This document shows positions 33,313-41,230 of a stretch of 64,000 nt of DNA, in pieces. Position numbers and translations under genes: made by a program. Numbering within the stretch: position 1 is the first letter of the stretch; each line of letters begins with the position of its first letter. Below the pieces are notes generated by a model. It ran no database searches. It saw only the letters and a program-made list of their open reading frames with translations, and was not told where the DNA came from. Source of the stretch: JAHEGP01 sp963751595. Lineage in GTDB: Bacteria > Pseudomonadota > Gammaproteobacteria > Pseudomonadales > JAHEGP01. The stretch lies in assembly GCA_963751595.1 (NCBI GenBank), contig CAVVVC010000007.1:310001-374000 (forward strand), written 5' to 3'.

Positions 33313-34563
33313 ATGGAACTAGGCATCAGTGCAAAAGTCGCACCCATTCTCGAGGCGGTAAAAGAATTTATCGCCTCGGAAGTGATGCCCGTGGAGGGTG
33401 AGTTCCGGGCGCAGGTGGCGGTGGGTGACCGCTGGCAGCTTACCCAGCGGCAGCAGGAAATCCTGCAGGACCTCAAATCCAAATCCAGGGCGGCGGGGCT
33501 GTGGAACTTTTTCCTGACCGATGGCGCCGGCGGGTCCGGATTGAACACCGTCGAGTACGCGTATCTGGCCGAAGAAATGGGCAAGTCGCATCTGGCAGCC
33601 GAGGCCTTCAACTGCAGCGCCCCTGATACCGGTAATATGGAAGTGCTGCACAAATACGGCACCGAGGCGCAAAAGAAACAGTGGCTGGAGCCGCTTCTCA
33701 ATGGCGAGATTCGTTCGGCCTACGCGATGACGGAACCCGGTGTCGCCTCTTCTGATGCCACCAATATAGAGACCCAGGCGGTGCTCGATGGGGGCGAGTG
33801 GGTCATCAATGGTGAAAAACATTACATATCAGGAGCCGGCGATCCCCGCTGCAAGATTCTGATCGTGATGGTGAAGACCGATCCAAACGCGCCCAAGCAC
33901 CTGCAGCAATCCCAGATCCTTGTGCCCATGGACACTCCGGGGGTGGAAAACCTGCGGCCGATGCAGGTATTTTCAATGGACGATGCGCCCCACGGCCATA
34001 TGCACCAGCGTTTCACCAACGTGCGGGTCCCGAAGGATAATATGATCCTGGGGCCGGGGCGTGGTTTCGAAATTTCCCAGGGACGCCTGGGCCCGGGAAG
34101 AATACACCACTGTATGCGCGCCATAGGGGCCGCCGAACTCGCCCTCAAGCTAATGTGCGAACGGGCCGTGTCGCGAACGGCTTTCGGCAAGCCGTTGGCG
34201 CGGCTGGGGGGCAATATCGATATCATCGCCAATGCCCGCATGGATATCGAGCAGGCGCGTCTGCTGACCCTGAAGACCGCCTGGATGATGGATAACGTCG
34301 ACCCTAAACAGGCCCGGGTCTGGATCTCCATGATTAAGACCGCAGTGCCCAATGTCTCCATCGCCATTGTCGACCAGGCGATCCAGATGTTCGGTGCCCT
34401 GGGTGTGTCCCAGGACACACCCCTGGCGGAGCTTTACATGGCGCAGCGTACACTTCGCCTGGCGGACGGTCCCGACGAAGTTCACCGTATGGTAGTGGGG
34501 CGCAACGAGTTGAGAAAATACCGGGATCAGCAGGACGTCAACGCTACCTTTCGAGACGGCTGA
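33313..34563 (+). CDS. Acyl-CoA dehydrogenase family protein
   Basis: 416-residue flavoenzyme of the beta-oxidation type. AYAMTEPGVASSDATN matches the FAD-binding signature, GEKHYISGAGDPRC follows, and the C-terminal block VQAIQMFGALG-type (VDQAIQMFGALGVSQDTPLA) is present. The long RFTNVRVPKDNMILGPGRGF segment is that of the ACAD10/11-like group. I start at ATG 33313 because AGGAGGT at 33298-33304 lies eight bases ahead; an in-frame ATG at 33235 is weaker. It heads a plus-strand operon with the next three genes and faces the double TetR regulator. Confidence 0.92.
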   Translation: MELGISAKVAPILEAVKEFIASEVMPVEGEFRAQVAVGDRWQLTQRQQEILQDLKSKSRAAGLWNFFLTDGAGGSGLNTVEYAYLAEEMGKSHLAAEAFNCSAPDTGNMEVLHKYGTEAQKKQWLEPLLNGEIRSAYAMTEPGVASSDATNIETQAVLDGGEWVINGEKHYISGAGDPRCKILIVMVKTDPNAPKHLQQSQILVPMDTPGVENLRPMQVFSMDDAPHGHMHQRFTNVRVPKDNMILGPGRGFEISQGRLGPGRIHHCMRAIGAAELALKLMCERAVSRTAFGKPLARLGGNIDIIANARMDIEQARLLTLKTAWMMDNVDPKQARVWISMIKTAVPNVSIAIVDQAIQMFGALGVSQDTPLAELYMAQRTLRLADGPDEVHRMVVGRNELRKYRDQQDVNATFRDG

Positions 34564-34673
34564 GCCTGGTTTTGGCGGCCGCTGCGTCGCGCCGGAAGCC
34601 CGCTTCGAAAGGGCCGCTCCAACCGCGGCCTGTTAGCGCGGCGAAACATTTGAATCATTGACGGAGACATAGC

Positions 34674-35657
34674 ATGCGCGCAGTTGTTTGCGAAAAACTC
34701 GGCCAGCCAGAGGACCTGGTGTTGCGGACCGACTGGGAACTGCCCGAGCCCGGGCCACAGGATGTGCTGGTTGAGGTCCGGGCGGCGGCTTTGAACTTTC
34801 CCGACATCCTCGCGATTCAGGGCAAGTACCAGATGAAGCCCGAGTTGCCGTTTGTGCCCGGGGGGGAGTGCGCGGGGGTGGTGTTGGAAGTCGGCAGTGA
34901 AGTGACCGCTTTCAAACCCGGTGACGACGTGATCAGCATGGCGTTTACCGGTGCCTTTTCAGAACGCGTGGTCGCGCCGGCGGCCAGCCTGATGGCCAAG
35001 CCTGCGGGCCTCGACTATCGTCAGGCTTCCGGCATTGGGATTACTTATTTTACCTCCTACTATGCGCTCAAGCAGCGCGCGGTTTTGCAGGCGGGGGAAA
35101 CCCTGTTGGTACTTGGCGCCGGCGGCGGGGTGGGTATTACCGCGGTTGAACTCGGTAAGGCAATGGGAGCCAGGGTTATAGCGGCCGCCAGCTCCGCTGA
35201 GAAGCTGGCGTTGGCAAAAGACAAAGGCGCGGACGAACTGATCAATTACTCCGAGCAGCCGTTGAAGGAAACCCTTAAAACGCTGACCGATGGCAAGGGC
35301 GTCGACGTGGTTTACGACCCGGTAGGTGGTGATTACAGTGAGCAGGCCCTGCGCGGGATGGCCTGGAACGGCCGCTTTCTGGTGATTGGCTTCGCCAACG
35401 GCACCATTCCCAGTATTCCGCTAAACCTGACCTTGCTCAAGGGGTGCTCCATTGTTGGTGTTTTCTGGGGCGCGTTTGCGGCACACGAGCCCGCTGAGCA
35501 TCATCGCAATGTCAGCGAGCTCTGGCAGATGTTCGAAGATCGCAAGCTGAGCCCCGTGGTCACCGATGTATTTCCCCTTGGCGATTATGTCGAAGCCTTT
35601 AACTGTCTTGCAAACCGCCGCGCCCGGGGTAAAGTCATCCTGGATATGACCCTGTAG
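34674..35657 (+). CDS. NADPH:quinone oxidoreductase-like MDR protein
   Basis: 327-residue medium-chain reductase of the zinc-free quinone reductase group. N-terminal MRAVVCEKLGQPEDLVLR, ALNFPDILAIQGKYQ, FVPGGECAGVV, and the nucleotide motif LLVLGAGGGVGITAVELGKA are all present; no structural-zinc cysteine cluster is seen. It would use NADPH to reduce a quinone or an enoyl-type substrate. Its stop directly abuts the GTG start of the next gene (no spacing), showing translational coupling. Confidence 0.9.
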   Translation: MRAVVCEKLGQPEDLVLRTDWELPEPGPQDVLVEVRAAALNFPDILAIQGKYQMKPELPFVPGGECAGVVLEVGSEVTAFKPGDDVISMAFTGAFSERVVAPAASLMAKPAGLDYRQASGIGITYFTSYYALKQRAVLQAGETLLVLGAGGGVGITAVELGKAMGARVIAAASSAEKLALAKDKGADELINYSEQPLKETLKTLTDGKGVDVVYDPVGGDYSEQALRGMAWNGRFLVIGFANGTIPSIPLNLTLLKGCSIVGVFWGAFAAHEPAEHHRNVSELWQMFEDRKLSPVVTDVFPLGDYVEAFNCLANRRARGKVILDMTL

Positions 35658-36824
35658 GTGGAGACGGCCTTGACCGACGGATTCAGCTTTCGAACTGTGC
35701 CCTGTATCGAGTGCGGGCCAGGCACGGTCACCCGCACCGGTGCCCATTGCCATCGTCTCGGCATCAGCCGCCTGTTGGTGGTGACAGATCCGGGCCTGGT
35801 TCAGTTGGGCCTGGTTGACCCGTTGCTGCACTGCCTTCGTCACGACCACGTCAGCTTTGAGGTGTTCGCCGAAGTGCGGGAGGACCCACCGGTGGATACG
35901 GTGCTTGACGCCGTTGCGCAGGCGCGTGCAGCGGGGGTCGATGGTGTTCTCGGTTTGGGTGGCGGCAGCTCCATGGATGTCGCCAAACTGGTCGCGGTGC
36001 TGCTGGGTACCGGTGCGCGCCTGGAGGAGATCTACGGCGTTGACCAGGTCAAGGGCAGGCGTCTGCCGCTGATTCAGATACCAACCACCGCCGGCACCGG
36101 CTCGGAGGTCACCGCCGTGGCGATCGTGACAACCGGTGCCAGTACCAAGGCCGGTGTAGTGTCCGATGCGCTGCTGGCCGATGTTGCCTTGCTCGACGCG
36201 GAGTTGACGCTGGGGATGCCACCGGCACTGACGGCCATGACCGGAATCGACGCCATGGTGCACGCTGTCGAGGCATACACGTCCAGGCACAAGAAAAACC
36301 CGTACTCGGACATGCTGGCGCGGGAAGCGCTGTGCCTGATGAGCGCCAATATCCGGATTGCGGTAAAGCAAGGCGATAATCGTGATGCGCGCACTGCGAT
36401 GCTCTATGGTGCGATGCTGGCAGGCCAGGCCTTTGCCAATGCCCCGGTCGCCGCGGTGCATGCGCTGGCCTATCCCATAGGCGGTCATTTCCATGTGGCG
36501 CACGGCCTGAGCAATTCGCTGGTATTGCCCGGGGTGTTACGTTTTAATGTTTCTGCTGCTGCAAAGGAATACGCTGAGCTCGCGGCATTGTTGGTTCACG
36601 GTGTTGACGGCCCCACCGAGCGCCGTGGCGACAGCCTGGCAAGCTACTTCGAAGCTTTGATCGAGGAGCTGGGATTGCCCGTCCGGCTTCGCGATGTCGG
36701 CATTGGTAAGGGCGACCTGGAAATGTTGGCCGACGAGGCAATGCAGCAACAGCGCCTGTTGGTAAACAATCCGCGGGAGCTTGGGCGTGATGATGCACTG
36801 CGTATCTACCGGTCAGCCTACTGA
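35658..36824 (+). CDS. Iron-containing alcohol dehydrogenase
   Basis: 388-residue group III alcohol dehydrogenase. The NAD-binding GVLGLGGGSSMDVAKLVAVL and the motif TTAGTGSEVTAVAI are typical. Metal-site residues are in MTGIDAMVHAVEAYTSRHKK, then AVHALAYPIGGHFHVAHGLS with the His set. The start is GTG 35658, adjacent to the preceding stop TAG; TTG 35670 is an alternative. It probably oxidises an alcohol or reduces an aldehyde produced in the same acyl-CoA pathway. Confidence 0.9.
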   Translation: METALTDGFSFRTVPCIECGPGTVTRTGAHCHRLGISRLLVVTDPGLVQLGLVDPLLHCLRHDHVSFEVFAEVREDPPVDTVLDAVAQARAAGVDGVLGLGGGSSMDVAKLVAVLLGTGARLEEIYGVDQVKGRRLPLIQIPTTAGTGSEVTAVAIVTTGASTKAGVVSDALLADVALLDAELTLGMPPALTAMTGIDAMVHAVEAYTSRHKKNPYSDMLAREALCLMSANIRIAVKQGDNRDARTAMLYGAMLAGQAFANAPVAAVHALAYPIGGHFHVAHGLSNSLVLPGVLRFNVSAAAKEYAELAALLVHGVDGPTERRGDSLASYFEALIEELGLPVRLRDVGIGKGDLEMLADEAMQQQRLLVNNPRELGRDDALRIYRSAY

Positions 36825-36857
36825 GCAGCGCTGACCAAAGGTACGAAAACCCTGGGG

Positions 36858-37298
36858 ATGCACATGGTTGACAAAAAGCCGATCGTCCGTGGTGACTTCT
36901 CGCTGTTCTACCCGGTCGTCACTCGCTGGATGGACAACGATATCTATGGCCACGTCAACAACGTAACCTACTATTCGTGGTTCGATAGTGTTGCCAATCG
37001 TTACCTAATTGAGGCCGGCGGGTTGGACATTCACAATGGCAGCACCATCGCCTATGTGGTGAATTCGTCGTGCAATTACTTCGCTCCGGTCGCCTATCCA
37101 CAATACATCGACATAGGATTGCGGGTTGAGCACCTCGGCCGTAGCTCGGTGCGCTATGGTTTTGGGGTGTTCGTTAGAGACGAGGCAATGGCGGCGGCTG
37201 CCGGGCAGTTTGTGCATGTGTTCGTCGATCGTCGCAGCAACCAGTCTGTCGAAATCCCAACTGGCGTAGCGCAGGCCCTGAAAAACATTAAGTTGTAA
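36858..37298 (+). CDS. Hotdog-fold acyl-CoA thioesterase (4HBT-like)
   Basis: 146 residues. The hotdog active-site stretch VTRWMDNDIYGHVNNVTYYS, with Asp and the GHVNN motif, fits 4-hydroxybenzoyl-CoA-type and YbgC-like thioesterases. It would free a carboxylic acid from its CoA ester. ATG 36858 and ATG 36864 are both possible starts. It is the last gene of the dehydrogenase, quinone reductase, alcohol dehydrogenase operon. A phasin-like gene follows after 168 bases. Confidence 0.88.
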   Translation: MHMVDKKPIVRGDFSLFYPVVTRWMDNDIYGHVNNVTYYSWFDSVANRYLIEAGGLDIHNGSTIAYVVNSSCNYFAPVAYPQYIDIGLRVEHLGRSSVRYGFGVFVRDEAMAAAAGQFVHVFVDRRSNQSVEIPTGVAQALKNIKL

Positions 37299-37466
37299 GC
37301 AGGTCCTTCGCCACGGCATAATTCTTGACGCCCGTGGGGGTTTTGCTGTAAACCGTGACGTTGTGGTCAGAATCAAGGCACACGACAATAATGTTCCAGG
37401 GTCACAGCATCGTGCGCATTACAGGCATTTGTGCTTGGCAATTAAAACGAAGTGAGGAGAGAATCA

Positions 37467-37997
37467 ATGGCAATATCAAAGGCAGGGGCTTCTGCGAAGG
37501 AAGCAGTTGAAAAAAAGATCGGTAAGCTGGATCTTGGAAAATATCTCGAGGATATAAAACTTGGCGACCTTAGCCTTGAGGATGTTCTCGATGGGGGTAG
37601 CAAGAACCTTGAAGCCATAGCAACCGCAAACCGGGCCATGATCGAGGGTTACACCGATGTGGCCAAGCGGCAATACGAAATGCTTAAGGATCTCCTCAAG
37701 GAAGCCCGCAAAGTCGGCGGCGACCGCTCGGAGATTGTCCAAGAGCTGAAAGGCCTGGTGTCCCTCGCGAAGAAAGATGTGCAGGTTCTGCAAAAAATGG
37801 CCACCAAGGTGAACAAGGAAGCGCAGCAGATTATCAAGAAGCGCACCGACGCCAATATCAAAGCCTGGAAAAAAGTCATAGAAGACGCAAAAAATGTGGT
37901 GTCCAAGGCGCCACCGGCGAAGAAAAAAGCTGCAAAGAAAAAAGTCGCTGCGAAGAAGAAAGCGGCGCGCAAGAAGGCGGTAGCCAAGAAGCAGTAA
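37467..37997 (+). CDS. Phasin-like protein with Lys/Ala-rich tail
   Basis: 176 residues from ATG 37467, preceded by AGGAG seven bases ahead. The body is a charged amphipathic coiled-coil-like helix set with a phasin-type core (ANRAMIEGYTDVAKRQYEML, then KDLLKEARKVGG). The last 30 residues are a histone H1-like KKKAAKKKVAAKKKAARKK tail that could bind DNA, as in PhaF. Phasins coat polyhydroxyalkanoate granules; PhaF-type tails can tether granules to the nucleoid. No PHA synthase gene is in the window. A strong terminator follows 53 bases after the stop. Confidence 0.8.
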   Translation: MAISKAGASAKEAVEKKIGKLDLGKYLEDIKLGDLSLEDVLDGGSKNLEAIATANRAMIEGYTDVAKRQYEMLKDLLKEARKVGGDRSEIVQELKGLVSLAKKDVQVLQKMATKVNKEAQQIIKKRTDANIKAWKKVIEDAKNVVSKAPPAKKKAAKKKVAAKKKAARKKAVAKKQ

Positions 37998-38050
37998 TCA
38001 AGCAGCTGCAGCCGCTGGCCCAAAACATCGGGTAAGGGCTTAGGCCAGCT

Positions 38051-38090
38051 AACGGGCGCGCGCCGGCAAGGTGCGCGCCCGTTATTGTTT
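38051..38090 (+). terminator. Intrinsic terminator
   Basis: Fourteen-pair stem AACGGGCGCGCGCC / GGTGCGCGCCCGTT (one G-T pair) around ggcaa, followed by attgttt. It closes the phasin-like gene and lies before the convergent AraC gene. Confidence 0.85.
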
Positions 38091-38132
38091 GTGGATCCGT
38101 GGGCGCCCACGGCGGCCAGGGGGTACCGCTTC

Positions 38133-39188
38133 CTATTGTTCTCCGTGCTGCTGGCGGAACTGCAATGGCGACTTCCCTGTCCAGCGCCGAAAAGCCCGGC
38201 GGAAATTGGATGCGTCGTTGAAGCCTACCCTGTAGGCAATGCTACTCAGCGGTAAGCGGGTTTGCCGCAGGCAGTTAATGGCTTGCTTGCTGCGCACCTG
38301 GTCCATCAGCTGTTGAAAACTGGTTTGCTCGAGGTCCAGCTTGCGCCTGAGAGTGCGGGAACTCATGGCCAGCATACCGGCAACATCCCCATGATTGGGG
38401 TAGACCCCTTCACAACTATCCAGCAACACGCGCACTTTCTCGGCCACTGATGCGTCGAGTTTCATTTGCAACAACAGCTCCTCGCACTGGGTCGCATAGA
38501 TTTTTGCCAGTTCCGGGTTGGCCCCGGCTAGCGACGTCGATAGCAGGTCCCGGAGACAGCCCATGCGGAATTGCGCCTGTGAGAAGCGCACGTCGGGACC
38601 GAGTAATTCGTGAAACCGTTCTGAGTAGTCGGGTTCGGGGGCGGCAATGTCGAAGCGCAAACGCAGGTCCTGGGTCTGCATGAGGTAGCGCATACTGCTG
38701 TTGAAGGCAGTAAAGAGGCACTCATAGCTGAAGCTTTGGTGGAACCAGCGCTCGCGGTCGTCTTCAACCGTAAAGAAGCAGTAGTCCTGCTCGGTGCTGA
38801 AATCCAGCTCCAGATTGAACGCGACCAGCCGATAATAGCGTAACAGCAGGGAGAGGGCTTGTTCCAGGGTTTCGCTATTCATCGCCGCGTAACCGAGCGC
38901 AGTATGGCTGCTGATATTCAGGCGCTGGCCAAAGTCCAGACCCAGCGCAGAATTTCCGGTCAGCCGGTAGGCTCGCAGCACCGCGGTCTCAAAGATCCGG
39001 TGGTCTATCCAGCGATCAGGAATGCGAATTGCCGCGGCGTTCAGTCCGGAGTCCCGCAGCAGCAAGTCACTGTCGTAGCCACTGTCTTCAACCAGCGCTG
39101 CCAGCACCGCAAAGTACTGGCTGGGCACAGCCTGCATTTTGCGCACCCCATTGTGGCCGGAAATGACCTCATTATGGCTTAGCAGCAC
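38133..39188 (-). CDS. AraC family regulator with Arabinose_bd-type N-terminal domain
   Basis: 351 residues (334 if the Met at residue 18, opening MQAVPSQYFAVLAALVEDSG, is the start). The N-terminal domain is of the OruR/ArgR-like type common in lipid-metabolism regulators. The C-terminal pair of helix-turn-helices is clear: DVAGMLAMSSRTLRRKLDLE, then LSSIAYRVGFNDASNFRRAF, ending RRWTGKSPLQFRQQ. It is divergent from the diiron protein gene (66 bases between starts), its likely target. Confidence 0.87.
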   Translation of the reverse strand: MLLSHNEVISGHNGVRKMQAVPSQYFAVLAALVEDSGYDSDLLLRDSGLNAAAIRIPDRWIDHRIFETAVLRAYRLTGNSALGLDFGQRLNISSHTALGYAAMNSETLEQALSLLLRYYRLVAFNLELDFSTEQDYCFFTVEDDRERWFHQSFSYECLFTAFNSSMRYLMQTQDLRLRFDIAAPEPDYSERFHELLGPDVRFSQAQFRMGCLRDLLSTSLAGANPELAKIYATQCEELLLQMKLDASVAEKVRVLLDSCEGVYPNHGDVAGMLAMSSRTLRRKLDLEQTSFQQLMDQVRSKQAINCLRQTRLPLSSIAYRVGFNDASNFRRAFRRWTGKSPLQFRQQHGEQ

Positions 39189-39254
39189 CTTGTTGCATAG
39201 TGCGACCTGGCTACAGTACAGTTGAAGCCATAACTAAAACAGGACGGCAAGACG

Positions 39255-40352
39255 ATGAACCTCGATTATCGAAGCACAGCCCCCCGCAGTATTGTTCGTT
39301 TTGAAGATACCGCGCGCGATCCCCTGGACCAACTTGGCGAGCGTGACCTGGCACAGGTTGTCGAGATTTTCAATACGCCACTGGCCGGTCACTACAACTG
39401 GGATTATCGAATTCAGGACGATCGCATCAAGAAGCTGTATCAACTCGGTAAACAACTGAACTGGGATTCCGAAGTCGATATCAACTGGGAGCGCCCGGTC
39501 GCCATCGACCAAATGCCAGAGATCAATAATCTTGTTGGCTACGAGCCCTACGAGTCACTCAGCCCGGCGAGCAAGGACGAATTCTGGCGCCACAGCCAGT
39601 CCTGGACGCTGTCCCAGTTTCTCCACGGGGAGCAGGGCGCACTGTTGGTGGCCTCGCAGTTGGCTTCCTGTGCTCCTACGCTGAATGCCAAGCTCTATGC
39701 CGCATCCCAAACATTCGATGAAGCTCGTCATGTGGAGACCTTCAACCGCTTCATCCGCGAACGGGTGAAAATGATGTACCCGGTGAACCACCACCTGAAG
39801 GGTATTCTCGACCGTATCCTGAGTGATCCACGCTGGGACCTCAAGTTTATCGGCATGCAGATCGTCATCGAAGGCCTTGCCCTCTCTGCCTTCAACACCA
39901 TGCGCTCTGTTTGCACTGACCAGGTGCTGAGGGATTTGTTGTACCTGGTCACCCGGGACGAGGCCAGGCATGTCACCTTCGGCATCAATTACCTGGAAGA
40001 TTTTGTCAAGAACCTGAGCCAGCAAGAGCGGGAAGATCGCGCCCTGTTCGCCTACGAGGCCTGCGTGGTGAGCCGTGATCGGTTAATCGCCACTGATGTT
40101 TTCGAGCACTTTGGCTGGGATGTGGAAGAAACCCGCAAGCAGGTCCTCGGGGGCGAGGTCTACTCGCACTTTCGCACGGCACTGTTTTCCCGTGTGGTGC
40201 CGAACCTTAAGCGCATTGGCCTCATGACCGATGCCATTCGGCCGAAATTTGAAGCCCTGGGGATTCTTGATTACGAAGACTGGCCGGATGATGGCGATAT
40301 CGACTGGACCCAAATGTCACGCCCGCTGAACGCCGAGGAAGACGTCGCATGA
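39255..40352 (+). CDS. Ferritin-like diiron protein
   Basis: 365 residues with a four-helix ferritin-like core of R2/AurF-like character. Iron ligand motifs are present in two halves: FLHGEQGALLVASQ with a later DEARHVETF, then IVIEGLALSAF with DEARHVTFGINYL, giving the E-x-x-H pattern twice. Such proteins act as oxygenases or oxidases on lipids, amines or thioesters, or as manganese/iron oxidases. The function here is not known. It overlaps the lysoplasmalogenase start by four bases and is probably controlled by the divergent AraC regulator. Confidence 0.82.
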   Translation: MNLDYRSTAPRSIVRFEDTARDPLDQLGERDLAQVVEIFNTPLAGHYNWDYRIQDDRIKKLYQLGKQLNWDSEVDINWERPVAIDQMPEINNLVGYEPYESLSPASKDEFWRHSQSWTLSQFLHGEQGALLVASQLASCAPTLNAKLYAASQTFDEARHVETFNRFIRERVKMMYPVNHHLKGILDRILSDPRWDLKFIGMQIVIEGLALSAFNTMRSVCTDQVLRDLLYLVTRDEARHVTFGINYLEDFVKNLSQQEREDRALFAYEACVVSRDRLIATDVFEHFGWDVEETRKQVLGGEVYSHFRTALFSRVVPNLKRIGLMTDAIRPKFEALGILDYEDWPDDGDIDWTQMSRPLNAEEDVA

Positions 40353-41071
40353 ATACACCGCTGCTGCTGGGGGGAGTTGCTGCGACACTGGTATTTGGTA
40401 TTGTGCTGCTGGTGTCCGAAGCAAGGGAGTCGCGCGCCGGCATCTGGTTTTCCAAGCCCCTGGCCGCGGCGGGGTTTGTTGCCTGTGCCCTTGGGTTCGG
40501 CGCACTGGAGTCCAGCTATGGGCTCGCTATCCTGGTGGGGTTGTGTCTGTCCTGGCTCGGCGACGTGCTGCTTATGGCTGGCGGTCGTGGCAACAGTTTC
40601 CTGCTGGGTATCGTCAGCTTCTTTCTTGCCCACTGCGCGTACATTGTGGCGTTTATCGGCCTCGCACCCGATTGGCAAGTCGCCGCAGTAGCGGCGCTTG
40701 TCATGGCGATCCTGCTGGCATTGTTCATGCGCTGGATCTGGCCCTATCTCGAAGGCGCGTTTCGCTGGGCGGTGCTGGCATACGTGATCGTGATCGGCAT
40801 CATGGTGGCACTGGCCGCGGGCGCCAGCGCGGCCACCGGTAATCTGGCTTTGGTGGCGGGCGCGGTGCTGTTCGCAATTTCGGATGTTTTCGTCGCCCGC
40901 GATCGCTTCGTGCAAGCCGGTTTTACCAATAGACGGTGGGGATTGCCACTGTATTTTCTCGGCCAACTGGTGCTGGCGGCGTCTGTGGCCAGCCCGCTGG
41001 TGCAGGGGCCGCAGCAGCTTGAACAGGCCGCCCCGGCGCCGCTTGCGGTCCCTGCCCGGAGCGAGCCGTGA
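40349..41071 (+). CDS. Lysoplasmalogenase (YhhN/TMEM86 family)
   Basis: 240-residue inner-membrane protein with about eight hydrophobic segments. Family motifs include LCLSWLGDVLLMAGGRG (metal or active-site Asp region), HCAYIVAFI and AVLFAISDVFVARDRF. YhhN-family enzymes cleave the vinyl-ether bond of lysoplasmalogen. Bacterial plasmalogens are unusual in aerobes, so the native substrate here is unclear. The four-base overlap with the diiron gene upstream means the two are produced together. Confidence 0.87.
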   Translation: MNTPLLLGGVAATLVFGIVLLVSEARESRAGIWFSKPLAAAGFVACALGFGALESSYGLAILVGLCLSWLGDVLLMAGGRGNSFLLGIVSFFLAHCAYIVAFIGLAPDWQVAAVAALVMAILLALFMRWIWPYLEGAFRWAVLAYVIVIGIMVALAAGASAATGNLALVAGAVLFAISDVFVARDRFVQAGFTNRRWGLPLYFLGQLVLAASVASPLVQGPQQLEQAAPAPLAVPARSEP

Positions 41072-41230
41072 TGCAGTGCCTGCCGCCGTGAATAAACTCC
41101 CCGGGTGGACCCAGGCCGGCGGCCCTTGATCCGCTTTCGCGGGGCTCGCTGCCGCGGTTCCCCGATGCTTGCAACAGCGTGTACCCTCGGGCTTAATAAG
41201 CGCAATTCGCACGGTAGATGGAGTCGGATT

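Noticed and set aside
35421..36503. 360-codon open frame on the minus strand
   Set aside because: Antisense to the iron alcohol dehydrogenase; His-, Gln- and Arg-rich composition is typical of a shadow frame.
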